Part shown: positions 35,184 to 45,766 of the stretch, piece by piece | How the letters are laid out: each line of letters begins with the position of its first letter | Position numbering within the stretch: the stretch's first letter is position 1 | Source: Paenibacillus sp. MSJ-34 | GTDB lineage: Bacteria > Bacillota > Bacilli > Paenibacillales > Paenibacillaceae | Assembly (NCBI RefSeq): GCF_018918005.1 | Contig: NZ_JAHLPR010000048.1 | Span: forward strand, 1-52,006 | Length of the DNA: 52,006 nt | Direction: 5' to 3' | Notes under the pieces: model-generated | Told to the model about the DNA's origin: nothing | Seen by the model: the letters and a program-made list of their open reading frames with translations, nothing else | Databases searched by the model: none | Made by a program: the position numbers and the translations under genes

Positions 35184-37520
35184 TTAATGCGTCTCTACCG
35201 GCTTGACAAGCGCATGATCCAGCACTTGATCCATATGGGAAGCAAGCACAAACGTCAGATCGTTTCGGACGCTTTCCGGAATATCGCGCAAATCGCGTTC
35301 GTTGTCTTTCGGACATAATATTTTGGTAATGCCTGCGCGATGCGCGGCGAGCGCCTTCTCTTTCAACCCGCCGATCGGCAGTACCCGGCCGCGCAGCGTA
35401 ATTTCGCCGGTCATCGCGACTTCCTTCGAAACGTAACGGTTCGTGAGGGCGGAGACGAGCGCGGTCGCAATCGTTATGCCCGCGGAAGGTCCGTCTTTCG
35501 GAATGGCGCCTTCCGGCACATGAATATGAATATCGTTCTTCTCGTGAAAATCGGGCGCGATGCCAAGTTCCGCCGCTTTGGAACGGGTATAGCTGAATGC
35601 GGCCTGCGCCGATTCTTTCATTACGTCGCCGAGTTTGCCCGTGAGCGTCAGCTTGCCGCTTCCCGGCACAACGGTTACCTCCACAGCCAGCGTATCGCCC
35701 CCTACTTCGGTCCACGCAAGTCCCGTTACGGTTCCGATCTGGTCTTCGCTTTCCGCCAAACCGTATCTGTATTTCGCGATGCCTAAATAATCTTTCAGCT
35801 CTTCCGGAGCGATCGAGATGCTATCGCCGCCCCCGACCACGATTTGTTTGGCCACTTTGCGGCATAAAGACGCCACCTGCTGCTCCAAATTGCGCACGCC
35901 GGATTCCCGCGTATATTCGCGAATGATTCGAAGGAGCGTATCTTCGCCGACTTCCAGCTGATCCGGCTCCAAACCGTGTTCTTTCTTCTGCTTCGGCAAC
36001 AAATAGCGCGAAGCGATTTGCAGCTTCTCCAGCTCGGTATACCCCGGAATATAGAGCATCTCCATCCGGTCCAGCAGCGGGCGGGGAATATTATGCACCG
36101 CATTGGCCGTCGTGACGAACATGACACGGGACAGGTCGAACGGAAGCTCGATAAAATGATCGCTAAAAGTGCCGTTTTGTTCGGGATCCAATACTTCGAG
36201 CAACGCAGCCGAAGGATCCCCGCGGAAATCGGACGCCATCTTGTCGATTTCATCAAGCAGAAACACCGGATTGAGCGTTCCTGCCGTCTTCATTCCTTGA
36301 ATGATTCGGCCCGGCATTGCGCCGACGTATGTGCGGCGATGGCCGCGAATTTCCGCTTCGTCGCGGACGCCGCCGAGCGATATGCGCACGAACTCTCTTC
36401 CGAGCGATCTGGCAATCGAACGGGCGAGCGACGTTTTGCCGACACCCGGAGGCCCGACAAGGCATAGAATCGGCCCTTTCAGCTTCTTGACCAGCTTCTG
36501 GACGGCGAGATATTCCAGAACGCGTTCCTTCGGTTTCTCAAGCCCGTAATGATCCTCATTCAGAATGTTCTCCGCCTTTTGAATATCCAGGTCGTCTTCG
36601 GTTTGCTCGGACCACGGCAAGGCGAGCAGCCAATCGATATAGTTGCGGATGACGCCGCTCTCCGCCGACGTGGCCGGCGTTTTTTCCAGCCGGTCGATTT
36701 CTTTCGTTATTTTCTCGCGCACCTTCTCCGGCACGTTCTTGTCTTCCAATTGGCCGCGCAATTCTTCGATTTCGCCGGTGCGTCCTTCTTTTTCGCCCAG
36801 CTCTTTTTGGATCGCCTTCATCTGTTCGCGCAAGTAGTACTCTTTTTGCGTCTTTTCCATCTGCTTTTTGACGCGTTGGCTAATTTTCCGTTCCAACTCG
36901 AGCACTTCGCGTTCGTTGTTCAAAATGTCAAGCAGCTTCTCCAGCCGTTTCGTCACATCGATCGTTTCGAGAATTTCCTGCTTGTCTTTTATTTTGAGAG
37001 AGAGATGGCTCGTAATGACATCGGCCAATCGCCCCGGTTCATCAATGTCCGCAACGGCGGCCAGCGTCTCCGGGGTCACCTTCTTCGACAGGCTAATATA
37101 ATACTCGAACTGATTCAATACGGTGCGCATCAGCGCATCGGTCTCCGGATCGCTCGTCTCCTGTTCGGGAAGTTCCTTGGCGATCACTTCGTAAAATTCT
37201 TCGTTTGCCGTATAATCCAATACTTCCGCGCGGACGACTCCTTCGATCAGTACCCGGATCGTTCCGTTCGGCAGCTTCAGCATTTGACGCACTTTGGCCA
37301 CCGTTCCGAACCGGAAAATATCGTCTTGCCCCGGATCTTCGATGTTCACTTCGGATTGGGAGCAAAGAAGGATCAGGTTATCTTCAACCATCGCTTTTTC
37401 CAAAGCCTTGACCGATTTATCCCGCCCTACGTCCAAATGCAGCACCATGCTCGGATAAACTAGCAGTCCCCTTAAAGGCAGCAAAGGGAATCGGCGGCCT
37501 TTCGCTTGTTTTGGCCCCAT
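35184..37520 (-). CDS. lonA: ATP-dependent protease LonA
   Basis: The 778-residue protein has an N-terminal substrate-binding domain (about 1-200), coiled coil, AAA+ module with Walker [12 protein letters not shown] and a C-terminal protease with the Ser-Lys pair in KDGPSAGIT and [16 protein letters not shown]. It degrades damaged and regulatory proteins. Strong site GGAGGTG precedes the ATG. A TTGGTT-18-TAAAAT promoter lies upstream (37562-37591). Order lonB-lonA-ysxC is as in Bacillus. Confidence 0.97.
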   Translation of the reverse strand: MGPKQAKGRRFPLLPLRGLLVYPSMVLHLDVGRDKSVKALEKAMVEDNLILLCSQSEVNIEDPGQDDIFRFGTVAKVRQMLKLPNGTIRVLIEGVVRAEVLDYTANEEFYEVIAKELPEQETSDPETDALMRTVLNQFEYYISLSKKVTPETLAAVADIDEPGRLADVITSHLSLKIKDKQEILETIDVTKRLEKLLDILNNEREVLELERKISQRVKKQMEKTQKEYYLREQMKAIQKELGEKEGRTGEIEELRGQLEDKNVPEKVREKITKEIDRLEKTPATSAESGVIRNYIDWLLALPWSEQTEDDLDIQKAENILNEDHYGLEKPKERVLEYLAVQKLVKKLKGPILCLVGPPGVGKTSLARSIARSLGREFVRISLGGVRDEAEIRGHRRTYVGAMPGRIIQGMKTAGTLNPVFLLDEIDKMASDFRGDPSAALLEVLDPEQNGTFSDHFIELPFDLSRVMFVTTANAVHNIPRPLLDRMEMLYIPGYTELEKLQIASRYLLPKQKKEHGLEPDQLEVGEDTLLRIIREYTRESGVRNLEQQVASLCRKVAKQIVVGGGDSISIAPEELKDYLGIAKYRYGLAESEDQIGTVTGLAWTEVGGDTLAVEVTVVPGSGKLTLTGKLGDVMKESAQAAFSYTRSKAAELGIAPDFHEKNDIHIHVPEGAIPKDGPSAGITIATALVSALTNRYVSKEVAMTGEITLRGRVLPIGGLKEKALAAHRAGITKILCPKDNERDLRDIPESVRNDLTFVLASHMDQVLDHALVKPVETH

Positions 37521-37561
37521 ACTTCGGCACCTCCAGTGGCTCGCAATAAGATGTTTCTAAC

Positions 37562-37591
37562 ATTTTATCAAATGTTTCAATAAAAAACCAA
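37562..37591 (-). promoter_or_regulatory. putative lonA promoter
   Basis: On the minus strand, TTGGTT (37586-37591) and TAAAAT (37562-37567) are 18 bases apart. No CtsR-type GGTCAAA repeat or CIRCE palindrome was seen in this interval. Confidence 0.5.
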
Positions 37592-37610
37592 CTATGGGGT
37601 ATCATGCGCC

Positions 37611-39338
37611 CTACATGCCGGATTCCGCGTTCCGCGCCTGCTCCGCCGAATCCGCGTGCAGCAGCGGCAACGGCGAACCTGCGAATCGTTCCTTGTCCTT
37701 CGGCACATGGCATAACAATTGTTCCGCAACGCTGCCGAACACATGGCGGAACACTTCATCGATCGTCTCTACGGGAATGACTTGCAAGTCGCCCAAATCG
37801 GCGAATATTTCCTGCCAGTTCTCCTTCGGTATGATCACCTTCGTCGCGCCCGATTGAAACGCCGCTTCGACCTTGGCGATAATGCCGCCGACCGGCTTCA
37901 CTTTGCCGTGAATGCTCGCTTCGCCCGTCATCGCCGTTTCGTTGTCCACCGGCAGCTGGGTCATCGCGGAAGCGATCGCCGTGGCCATGGCGATGCCCGC
38001 GGAGGGGCCGTCAATCGGCGTCCCGCCGGGGAAATTAATATGAAGATCGTAGCTGTACGGATCCAGGCCAATCGTGCGCAGGACCGTCAGCACATTTTCC
38101 ACGGAGCCTTTCGCCATGCTTTTTCTCCGCAAGGTGCGGGAACCTCCGCCTAATTCCTCTTCGTCGACCACGCCCGTAATATTATATTTCCCTTGGCCCG
38201 GCTTGACGCGAATCGCCGTCACTTCGATCTCAAGCAGCGTGCCCATATTCGGACCGTATACGGCTAGTCCGTTGACGAAGCCGACGCGCGGCTCGGACGG
38301 CACTTTGCGATCCGGGCGGGGCGGAATTTGGCTGCTGTTGACGACCCATTCGATGTCGGCCGCTTGAATCGTATCCCGTTTCTCGGATAACGCCAAGCCT
38401 GCGGCCAACTGAATGACGTTGACCGCCTCCCGTCCGTTCGTCGCGTAGCGCTTGACCACTTCCACCGCTTCGGGACACGGAGGAAAGCCGATTTTCCTTA
38501 CGGCGTCCGTTGCGATCAAGCCGATCTCTTCGGCAAGCAGCGGCCGAAAGTAAATTTCCATGCAACGGGATCGAAGGGCGGGCGAAATTTCTTGCGGCAA
38601 GCGCGTTGTCGCCCCGACCAGCCGGAAATCGGCCGGCAATCCATTCTGGAAAATATCGTGAATGTAAACGGGAATATTCGTATCTTCGGAGTTGTAATAG
38701 GCGCTTTCCAAAAAAACCTTGCGGTCTTCCAGCACCTTTAATAATTTATTCATTTGGACGGGATGCAATTCCCCGATTTCGTCGATAAATAAAATGCCGC
38801 CATGCGCTTTCGTAACGGCGCCCGGTTTCGGCTGCGGTATGCCCGCTACGCCCATCGCTCCCGCGCCTTGATAGATCGGATCGTGAACAGAACCGATTAA
38901 CGGGTCGGCGATGCCCCGCTCGTCAAAACGCGCCGTGGTCGCGTCGATTTCCGTGAATTTGGACTCGGACGTGAACGGGGAATTCGGATTTTTCTTCGCT
39001 TCCTCCAGTACGACCCGCGCTGCCGCCGTTTTGCCGACGCCCGGGGGGCCGTATATGATGACATGCTGCGGATTGGCGCTGCATAGCGCCGCCTTCAACG
39101 CGCGCAGACCGTCCTTCTGGCCGACGATATCCTGCATCGTATTCGGCCGGGTTTTCTCCGCCAGCGGTTTCGTCAATGAAATCGAGCGCATTTTGCGCAA
39201 TTTGTCCATTTCTTTGCGCGATTCCCGGTCCACGGCCGTTCTGTTCGTTTTCTGCGAACGCAGTAAATTCCAGAAATACAGACCGATTACGATGGCAAAA
39301 AACACTTGAATCAACATTAAAACGATACTTAAATTCAT
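37611..39338 (-). CDS. lonB: membrane-anchored ATP-dependent protease LonB
   Basis: The 575-residue protein has an N-terminal hydrophobic helix (about 4-24), an AAA+ module with [11 protein letters not shown] and a C-terminal Lon protease with the serine in DGPSAGIAMAT and the lysine in PVGGIIAKVEAAF. LonB is a sporulation-linked protease made in the forespore in Bacillus. Length and membrane anchor separate it from LonA. It is separated from ispG by a strong terminator, so it has its own promoter. Confidence 0.94.
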   Translation of the reverse strand: MNLSIVLMLIQVFFAIVIGLYFWNLLRSQKTNRTAVDRESRKEMDKLRKMRSISLTKPLAEKTRPNTMQDIVGQKDGLRALKAALCSANPQHVIIYGPPGVGKTAAARVVLEEAKKNPNSPFTSESKFTEIDATTARFDERGIADPLIGSVHDPIYQGAGAMGVAGIPQPKPGAVTKAHGGILFIDEIGELHPVQMNKLLKVLEDRKVFLESAYYNSEDTNIPVYIHDIFQNGLPADFRLVGATTRLPQEISPALRSRCMEIYFRPLLAEEIGLIATDAVRKIGFPPCPEAVEVVKRYATNGREAVNVIQLAAGLALSEKRDTIQAADIEWVVNSSQIPPRPDRKVPSEPRVGFVNGLAVYGPNMGTLLEIEVTAIRVKPGQGKYNITGVVDEEELGGGSRTLRRKSMAKGSVENVLTVLRTIGLDPYSYDLHINFPGGTPIDGPSAGIAMATAIASAMTQLPVDNETAMTGEASIHGKVKPVGGIIAKVEAAFQSGATKVIIPKENWQEIFADLGDLQVIPVETIDEVFRHVFGSVAEQLLCHVPKDKERFAGSPLPLLHADSAEQARNAESGM

Positions 39339-39385
39339 CCCGCTATTCCTCCTCGACGCCGGTTTTTCCCGCAGAACGCAAAAAA

Positions 39386-39430
39386 AACCGGCAAAAGTCT
39401 AATACGTGGTAGTATTGCCTTTTACCGGTT
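39386..39430 (-). terminator. strong terminator after ispG
   Basis: A long imperfect stem with outer arms AACCGG / CCGGTT and AAAAG / CTTTT is followed on the minus strand by TTTTTTTT. It lies between ispG and lonB. Confidence 0.93.
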
Positions 39431-39483
39431 GCGATAACCGTGAGGGACGAATATTTTCGCGTTTTTGGCGGGAAAGCCCGCAC

Positions 39484-40581
39484 TCAATGCTTGCGTCCGG
39501 GGATTACGCCCGTTTTTTCGTATACTTCGACGATCCGGTCGATCTCTTGTTTAAGCGCGTCTAGCAATTCCGCCTCCGGTACTTTGCGCACGATTTCGCC
39601 GTGCCGGAACAGCAGCCCTTCGCCGCGCGCGCCTGCGATGCCGATATCCGCTTCGCGCGCTTCCCCCGGCCCGTTGACGGCGCAGCCTAATACCGACACC
39701 TTGATCGGGGCCTTCACGTTCGCAATGTACGCTTCCACCTCATTGGCGAGCGAGAACAGATCGATGTCAAGCCGTCCGCAAGTCGGGCAAGAAACGAGCG
39801 TAGCCGCATTGGAAATCAGCCCGAACGTTTTGAGCAGTTCCCGCGCCACTTTCACTTCTTCTACCGGATCGGCGCTTAACGAGATCCGAATCGTCGAGCC
39901 GATGCCCATCGAAAGGAGCGCCCCCAAGCCGGCAGAGCTTTTGACCGTTCCGGAGAACAGCGTACCCGCCTCTGTAATGCCCAAATGCAGCGGATAGTTG
40001 AATTTGGCGGCCGCCATCGAATAAGCCTTGATTGCCATCGGCACGTCGGACGCTTTCAACGACACGATAATATCGTGAAAATCCAGTTCCTCCAAAATGC
40101 CGATATGGAACAACGCGCTTTCCACCATCGCCTCTGCCGTAGGATAACCGTATTTCTCGATCAAATGATGTTCGAGCGATCCCGCATTGACGCCGATGCG
40201 AATCGGAATGCCGCGCTCTTTGCACGCCTTGACGACGGCTTCGACTCTGTCGCGCCGCCCGATATTGCCGGGATTGATGCGTACTTTATCGATGCCGTTC
40301 TCGATTGCCGCCAATGCCAATCGGTAATCGAAATGGATGTCGGCCACAAGCGGAATATGGATCTGCTTCTTGATCTCCTTGATCGCCGCGGCGGCGTCCT
40401 GGTTATTTACCGTGACCCTGACAATTTGGCAGCCGGCTTCCTCCAAACGCAAAATTTCCTCCACCGTCGCCTTTACATCCGCCGTTTTGGTCGTACACAT
40501 GCTTTGAATGATGACCTCGTCGCTGCCGCCAATCGTTACGTTGCCTACTTTAACTGGTCTTGTATCTTTCCTCAGGTACAT
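39484..40581 (-). CDS. ispG: 4-hydroxy-3-methylbut-2-enyl diphosphate synthase IspG
   Basis: The 365-residue protein has the iron-sulfur cysteines visible in VSCPTCGR and [12 protein letters not shown], and TIM-barrel motifs ([18 protein letters not shown]). It makes HMBPP in the non-mevalonate isoprenoid pathway. The ATG at 40581 follows GGGAGAGG; 25 codons of open frame upstream lack a start signal. In Bacillus ispG lies elsewhere; here it sits between clpX and lonB and is closed by its own terminator. Confidence 0.96.
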   Translation of the reverse strand: MYLRKDTRPVKVGNVTIGGSDEVIIQSMCTTKTADVKATVEEILRLEEAGCQIVRVTVNNQDAAAAIKEIKKQIHIPLVADIHFDYRLALAAIENGIDKVRINPGNIGRRDRVEAVVKACKERGIPIRIGVNAGSLEHHLIEKYGYPTAEAMVESALFHIGILEELDFHDIIVSLKASDVPMAIKAYSMAAAKFNYPLHLGITEAGTLFSGTVKSSAGLGALLSMGIGSTIRISLSADPVEEVKVARELLKTFGLISNAATLVSCPTCGRLDIDLFSLANEVEAYIANVKAPIKVSVLGCAVNGPGEAREADIGIAGARGEGLLFRHGEIVRKVPEAELLDALKQEIDRIVEVYEKTGVIPGRKH

Positions 40582-40708
40582 AGATTTTCCTCTCCCGTGA
40601 ACGCCAAAGCTCCACCCCTCCAACCGATGCAGCGGCGGGAAGCCGCATCTCGGCATAGAGATCGGGTGGAGTGATTGACAGATACTTTTATTTTAGGCGC
40701 CGCCTCGA

Positions 40709-41965
40709 TCAGGCGCTCTCTTCTTTTTTCTTGCTTTTTTTGGTCATCAATTCCGGAACGATTTTGTCTTTGACGACTTTTTCCGTAATGACGCAACTGG
40801 TCACATCTTCGCGGGAAGGCACTTCGTACATGACGTCTAGCATAATGCCTTCGATTATCGAACGCAATCCGCGGGCGCCCGTGTTCCGATTGATCGCTTC
40901 CTTCGCGATCGCTTCCAGCGCCTCCATATCGAATTCCAGCTTCACGTTGTCCATTTCAAGCAGTTTCTGGTACTGCTTCACAAGCGCGTTCTTCGGCTCG
41001 GACAAAATGCGGACCAACGTCTTCTCGTCGAGCGGCTCCAGTGTCGAAATGATCGGCAAGCGGCCGACGAATTCGGGAATCAATCCGAATTTGAGCAAAT
41101 CTTCCGGCAGCACCATCGACAAATATTCGCCCGGCTTCAATTCCTTATGGCTGTCGCCTGCAGCGTTGAAGCCGATCACTTTTTTGCCGATCCGGCGTTT
41201 AATCAATTGCTCGAGGCCGTCGAAAGCCCCGCCGCAAATGAACAAAATATTCGTCGTATCGATCTGGATGAATTCCTGATGCGGATGCTTCCGCCCGCCT
41301 TGCGGCGGCACCGATGCGACCGTCCCTTCCAATATTTTGAGCAGCGCTTGCTGCACGCCTTCGCCCGACACGTCGCGCGTAATCGAAGGGTTCTCCGATT
41401 TGCGCGCCACTTTATCGATTTCATCGATGTAGATGATGCCGCGTTCCGCCTTCTCCACATCGTAATCGGCAGCCTGAATCAGCTTCAACAAAATATTCTC
41501 GACGTCCTCGCCGACATAGCCCGCTTCGGTGAGCGAGGTGGCGTCGGCGATGGCGAACGGCACGTTCAAAATTTTGGCCATCGTTTGCGCGAGCAATGTT
41601 TTCCCCGAACCGGTCGGTCCGACAAGCAAAATATTGCTCTTCTGAAGTTCGACGTCTTCGATCTTGCTCTGCGAGTTGATCCGTTTATAATGATTGTACA
41701 TCGCTACGGAAAGCGATTTTTTCGCTTGGTCTTGCCCGATCACGTATTGATCCAGAATATTGCGGATTTCTTTCGGTTTCGGAATATCCTTCAGATCGAG
41801 ATCCTCGTCGTGCCCGAGTTCTTCCTCCACGATTTCCGTGCAAAGCTCTATGCATTCGTCGCAAATATATACGCCGGGTCCTGCGACCAGCTTGCGCACC
41901 TGCTCCTGCGATTTGCCGCAGAAGGAGCATTTTAATTGCCCTTTTTCATCATTGAATTTAAACAT
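40709..41965 (-). CDS. clpX: ClpX, ATPase subunit of ClpXP
   Basis: The 418-residue protein has an N-terminal four-cysteine zinc domain (CSFC...CDEC), Walker [12 protein letters not shown], Walker B IIYIDEID, and the IGF loop (KVIGFN) that docks on ClpP. It unfolds substrates and feeds them to ClpP. The ATG at 41965 follows AGGGGTGAT and is only a few bases from the clpP stop at 41971, so the pair is one operon, unlike Bacillus where clpX follows tig and clpP is far away. Confidence 0.97.
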   Translation of the reverse strand: MFKFNDEKGQLKCSFCGKSQEQVRKLVAGPGVYICDECIELCTEIVEEELGHDEDLDLKDIPKPKEIRNILDQYVIGQDQAKKSLSVAMYNHYKRINSQSKIEDVELQKSNILLVGPTGSGKTLLAQTMAKILNVPFAIADATSLTEAGYVGEDVENILLKLIQAADYDVEKAERGIIYIDEIDKVARKSENPSITRDVSGEGVQQALLKILEGTVASVPPQGGRKHPHQEFIQIDTTNILFICGGAFDGLEQLIKRRIGKKVIGFNAAGDSHKELKPGEYLSMVLPEDLLKFGLIPEFVGRLPIISTLEPLDEKTLVRILSEPKNALVKQYQKLLEMDNVKLEFDMEALEAIAKEAINRNTGARGLRSIIEGIMLDVMYEVPSREDVTSCVITEKVVKDKIVPELMTKKSKKKEESA

Positions 41966-41970
41966 TCGTA

Positions 41971-42567
41971 TCACCCCTTATTCATAATGGGACGAGTGAG
42001 AATTTCGTCGACCAAGCCGTAAGCTTTCGCTTCTTCCGCACTCATGAAATTGTCACGATCCGTATCGCGTTCTATTTTCTCAAGGGGCTGTCCCGTACAA
42101 TCCACGTAGATTTGGTTCAGCTTCTGTTTTGTTTTCAGAATCCAGTCGGCATGAATTTTAATATCGGCCGCCTGCCCGCGTACGCCGCCCAAAGGCTGAT
42201 GGATCATCACTTCGCTGTTCGGCAGCACGTATCGTTTGCCTTTCGCGCCGGCCGTAAGCAACAAGGAACCCATACTGGCCGCCATTCCTACACAAATGGT
42301 CGACACGTCCGATTTAATGAAACGCATCGTATCTAAAATGCCAAGCCCCGCCGTAACCGACCCGCCAGGTGAATTGATATACAAGCTGATGTCTTTCTCC
42401 GGATCTTCCGCGTCTAGAAACAACAATTGCGCAATCACGAGATTGGCAACATCGTCATCAATCGCGCTCCCCAAAAAAATGATACGGTCCTTCAGCAATC
42501 TTGAATATATATCATATGACCGTTCACCGCGATTTGTCTGTTCTACAACCATAGGTACCAGATTCAT
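41971..42567 (-). CDS. clpP: ClpP protease subunit
   Basis: The 198-residue serine protease has the catalytic Ser in [11 protein letters not shown], His in MIHQPLGG and Asp near [11 protein letters not shown]. It forms the barrel for ClpX or ClpC. A promoter ATGACA-17-TAAAAT (42605-42633) lies upstream. No CtsR operator (direct GGTCAAA repeats) was seen there, which is unusual for a Firmicute clpP. Followed immediately by clpX. Confidence 0.97.
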   Translation of the reverse strand: MNLVPMVVEQTNRGERSYDIYSRLLKDRIIFLGSAIDDDVANLVIAQLLFLDAEDPEKDISLYINSPGGSVTAGLGILDTMRFIKSDVSTICVGMAASMGSLLLTAGAKGKRYVLPNSEVMIHQPLGGVRGQAADIKIHADWILKTKQKLNQIYVDCTGQPLEKIERDTDRDNFMSAEEAKAYGLVDEILTRPIMNKG

Positions 42568-42604
42568 GCAACCAACCTCTTTTCTTTATAAGCTGTTTCA
42601 TCCT

Positions 42605-42633
42605 ATTTTAACACGTTCCGATTGCCATGTCAT
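42605..42633 (-). promoter_or_regulatory. putative clpP-clpX promoter
   Basis: On the minus strand, ATGACA (42628-42633) and TAAAAT (42605-42610) are 17 bases apart, 38 bases ahead of the clpP ATG. Confidence 0.6.
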
Positions 42634-42740
42634 TTTTCCAAGTGGTACAGTTTATGAAGCATGGAAACGGAAATAGAATTCGAAATGCGCGTCAATCTTA
42701 TGCCACACGGGGAGATGCAATGGATATACGAAGGAAAAAA

Positions 42741-42769
42741 TAAGGCACGCAGCTAATATACGTGCCTTA
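42741..42769 (-). terminator. terminator after tig
   Basis: The arms TAAGGCACG and CGTGCCTTA flank an 11-base loop and are followed on the minus strand by TTTTTT. It lies 19 bases past the trigger factor stop. Confidence 0.9.
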
Positions 42770-42787
42770 TGGGAAGCCGGTTACTTT

Positions 42788-44074
42788 TTAATTTTTGCTG
42801 TTGTCAACGAGGAACTTGATCGTTTTGCGCAGCGAAACTTCTTCCTTCAAGCTGTCAAGCGAGCCGTTAGCGGCCAAAATATTGCGGATTTCGTCCACCG
42901 AACGTTTATACATCTCGGCCATTTTTTCAAGCTCTTCATTGATATCTTCTTCGGTTACTTCGATATTTTCGTCTTTCGCAATTTGTTCGAGCACCAAGTT
43001 GTTGCGAACGCGTTTTTCCGCATCGGCGCGCATTTGGTTCTTCATATCGTCCTGAGATTGACCCGAGAAGCTCAGGAACATGTCCAAATTCATTCCCTGC
43101 GAACGAAGGCGGTTGTCGAAATCGCGCATCATATGATCCGTTTCCGTCTCGATCATCGCTTCCGGAATATCGATTTCAGCCGCTTCGGCTACTTTTTCGA
43201 CGATTTCCGCTTCGCGGGCCGCTTCATTTTCTTTTTCTTTGCGTTCTTTCATTTGTTTCGTTAAATCTTGCTTGTACTCTTCCAATGTATCGAATTCGCT
43301 CACATCTTTGGCAAACTCGTCGTCGAGAGCCGGAAGCTGCTTGCGTTTGATTTCATGAACTTTTACCTTGAATACCGCAGCTTTGCCGGCCAATTCTTCG
43401 GCATGGTAGTTCTCAGGGAACGTTACTTCGACGTCTTTAAAGTCGCCGGTGCCCAAGCCGATCAATTGATCTTCAAACCCTGGAATAAAGCTGTTCGATC
43501 CCAATTCCAGCGAATAACGTTCAGCCGTCCCTCCTTCGAACTTCTCGCCGTCGACGGAGCCTTCGAAATCGATCACAACCGTATCGCCGGATTTCGCGGT
43601 ATCTTCGTCAATGACGGTCAATTCCGCATGGCGCTGCTGCAAGCGTTCCAGTTCGGCGTTCACTTCTTCTTCGGTTACTTCGGCATCCTTCGCAGGAACT
43701 TCGATTCCTTTGTATTCCCCAAGTTTCACTTCCGGTTTGACCGTGACTTTCGCTTTGAAGATAAAGCTTTGGCCTTTCCCGAATTGCTCGACATCGACTT
43801 CGGGACGATCTACCGGCTCGATTTTCGTTTCTTGCACCGCTTCGGTATACGCTCCAGGAAGCAAAATATCGATCGCGTCTTGGTACAAGCTCTCAACGCC
43901 ATATCTTGCTTCGAAAATCGGACGAGGCACTTTCCCTTTGCGGAATCCTGGCACGTTTACTTTTTTGACGACTTTTTTGAAAGCCTTGTCCAAAGCGTCG
44001 GCAACGCGGTCCGCATCGACTTCGACCTCAAGTACCCCAACGTTCTTCTCTATTTTTTCCCAACTTGCTTTCAT
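42788..44074 (-). CDS. tig: trigger factor
   Basis: The 428-residue chaperone has an N-terminal ribosome-binding domain with the signature [10 protein letters not shown], a central FKBP-type prolyl isomerase (about 155-245) and a long helical C-terminal domain. It binds nascent chains at the ribosome exit. The ATG at 44074 has GGAGGGG at good distance; one at 44083 is too close. A near-consensus promoter TTGAAA-17-TATAAT lies 150 bases upstream. It is ended by its own terminator before clpP. Confidence 0.97.
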   Translation of the reverse strand: MKASWEKIEKNVGVLEVEVDADRVADALDKAFKKVVKKVNVPGFRKGKVPRPIFEARYGVESLYQDAIDILLPGAYTEAVQETKIEPVDRPEVDVEQFGKGQSFIFKAKVTVKPEVKLGEYKGIEVPAKDAEVTEEEVNAELERLQQRHAELTVIDEDTAKSGDTVVIDFEGSVDGEKFEGGTAERYSLELGSNSFIPGFEDQLIGLGTGDFKDVEVTFPENYHAEELAGKAAVFKVKVHEIKRKQLPALDDEFAKDVSEFDTLEEYKQDLTKQMKERKEKENEAAREAEIVEKVAEAAEIDIPEAMIETETDHMMRDFDNRLRSQGMNLDMFLSFSGQSQDDMKNQMRADAEKRVRNNLVLEQIAKDENIEVTEEDINEELEKMAEMYKRSVDEIRNILAANGSLDSLKEEVSLRKTIKFLVDNSKN

Positions 44075-44227
44075 TTTATGCATTCCCCTCCAAATAATTA
44101 ACGTGGGTTCATGCGTATGAATCTTGCGAACATGATCTCATAGCACGATCCAACAATAGTAAACACGATGTATGATTTTATCCGGCTCTCGCACGGAGCG
44201 AAAAAAATCGTTCCAAACAACCATTAC

Positions 44228-44256
44228 ATTATATACAACATGGCATGTTTTTTCAA
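44228..44256 (-). promoter_or_regulatory. tig promoter
   Basis: On the minus strand, TTGAAA (44251-44256) and a perfect TATAAT (44228-44233) are 17 bases apart. The leader to the tig ATG is about 147 bases. Confidence 0.75.
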
Positions 44257-44297
44257 TCCCGTCAACCGGATTTAGAAAAAAACGTTATCATGCCGGG

Positions 44298-45140
44298 TCA
44301 ATCCCCCCCTCCCGGCGTCGTACTCTTCATAAAATCATGCATATGCCTGTAGGCCTGTTCAAAACGAAAACGCAGTTCGTCCGTAATGCCGTAAGCTTCG
44401 AGAACGGCTTCCCGCTCGGAACGATCCCCGCCGGATAAAGAATCGTTCATCGCTTGATGCAGCGCGGCGGCCCAAATGTCGATCGAGCGATCGTCATCGT
44501 CGAGCATGGTCTCATATACTGCAGTGCCGTACGCCCCCATCGCGAATTGTTCCCACAATTCCTCCGCAAGCAAAGATACGGTAGGATCGTTGATTTCGGT
44601 TTGCAGCCTCACCCTCTCCGGCACCGTCAAGATCGACGGGGGAAATTCTTCGAAACGAACGGGAACGGCCTCGATTTCGAGCTTGACCAGCTCCTCCCCC
44701 CGATGAAATTCCACGACGCCGGAAGCCCTCCGCTTCTTAAGCGTTTGCAGGATGTGGAACTGTTGCAGCGGATGCAGCTTTTCCGTCTTCAACCACCGCT
44801 TCAGCGTATCGTCGATTTGCGGATGGTCGAAATATGTCAACTGTTCGAGCGCCAGCAGTTTCTGAGCGGTTAACGGGCCGCTCGTGACCGATTCCAACGT
44901 TTTGGCGACATAATCGCTGTCGCGTTCGATCTTCTCCTGTATATGCCGCTTCATCAGTTCGGCTTCGCCGGCTTCGTCCTCTTCGTCGCTTTCCACAGGC
45001 GGCGCAGCCGCATCCGGGAACTCGGCCCGCATCCATTCGAGCAATGCGGTCCATTCATCCTTGTACCGCTCGCTCTCGCCTTGGCAACGCAGCAAAAATT
45101 CGAGCAATTCCATCGCTTCCCCGTAACGTTCCGTTTCCAA
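44298..45140 (-). CDS. 280-aa or longer acidic helical protein, unknown, start unclear
   Basis: The frame encodes a mostly helical, acidic protein with Leu-rich TPR-like helices in its first part (about 1-110). I do not recognise the family. The first standard start codon is TTG at 45140, but it has no ribosome binding site. The same frame continues upstream without a stop to about 45272 and gives a plausible protein sequence (PITKPSVPQKDNIILFPKT just upstream). No ATG, GTG or TTG occurs in that extension; ATT at 45269 and ATA at 45257 are the only near-start codons. A good promoter (45275-45303) begins transcription right at this point. The real start is therefore probably upstream of 45140. 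Confidence 0.65.
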   Translation of the reverse strand: METERYGEAMELLEFLLRCQGESERYKDEWTALLEWMRAEFPDAAAPPVESDEEDEAGEAELMKRHIQEKIERDSDYVAKTLESVTSGPLTAQKLLALEQLTYFDHPQIDDTLKRWLKTEKLHPLQQFHILQTLKKRRASGVVEFHRGEELVKLEIEAVPVRFEEFPPSILTVPERVRLQTEINDPTVSLLAEELWEQFAMGAYGTAVYETMLDDDDRSIDIWAAALHQAMNDSLSGGDRSEREAVLEAYGITDELRFRFEQAYRHMHDFMKSTTPGGGD

Positions 45141-45274
45141 ACAGCGCGTCAGCCGGATTTGGTAATAATCGAGCGTCTTCGGAAATAAAATGATATTGTC
45201 CTTTTGAGGTACAGAAGGTTTTGTAATAGGTACACCAACTTTCGTCTGCTCACGTATGCCGCAATTAATTACAG

Positions 45275-45303
45275 ATTATAACCAGTTGAAGGTTCCGACG
45301 CAA
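45275..45303 (-). promoter_or_regulatory. promoter of the gene upstream of tig
   Basis: On the minus strand, TTGCGT (45298-45303) and a perfect TATAAT (45275-45280) are 17 bases apart. Transcription would start near 45268, leaving little or no leader before the coding frame. Confidence 0.6.
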
Positions 45304-45402
45304 CGCCGCCCGGAATCAAAAAGTTTCTAAAAAAAAGTTGTTGATTTTCTATTTTCCCTATGATATTATAATTCATGTTTCGTCAAAAAAATATTTTCTC
45401 TT

Positions 45403-45479
<77 letters not shown>

Positions 45480-45507
45480 GTTTTTATTTAGTATAAAATG
45501 TACATAC

Positions 45508-45543
45508 AGCCCGGATCGTTGCTATGAACGATTCGGGCTTTTT
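45508..45543 (+). terminator. terminator after tRNA-Arg
   Basis: The stem AGCCCG-ATCGTT / AACGAT-CGGGCT with a six-base loop is followed by TTTTT on the plus strand. Confidence 0.9.
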
Positions 45544-45584
45544 CATTTGTTATGGATCGATTCCCGGCCCCGTTTGGGCGTCCA

Positions 45585-45766
45585 TTGGAAAATGTCCAAC
45601 GAAAATGGCGGATTTATAGATTCTGCCAAGATTCCGTTGGAAAACCTCCAATGGATTTCCGCAATTTCCCCTATTCAACCCCATTTTGGGAATCGTCTAT
45701 TGGATGAAATCCAATGAAAGGACGTTATGCCGGGGAAAAACGGTGAAAATATTGGACAAAATCCAA
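45585..45766. repeat. four phased copies of TTGGA-N5-TCCAA
   Basis: Four 15-bp inverted repeats with identical five-base arms and five-base spacers lie at 45585-45599, 45637-45651, 45700-45714 and 45752-45766. Flanking bases extend the symmetry in most copies ((C/T)(A/G) before and (T/C)G after). Start-to-start distances are 52, 63 and 52 bases, near five and six helical turns, so all copies face the same side of the DNA. No coding frame fits. They may be regulator-binding sites or a local copy of an intergenic repeat family. Confidence 0.8.

Noticed and set aside
40709..44074. CtsR or CIRCE heat-shock operators in the tig-clpP-clpX region
   Set aside because: No GGTCAAA direct repeat or TTAGCACTC palindrome was found by eye.
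45585..45766. CRISPR array
   Set aside because: Repeats are only 15 bp with a variable core and unequal spacing, with no cas genes nearby; they are inverted repeats, not CRISPR repeats.
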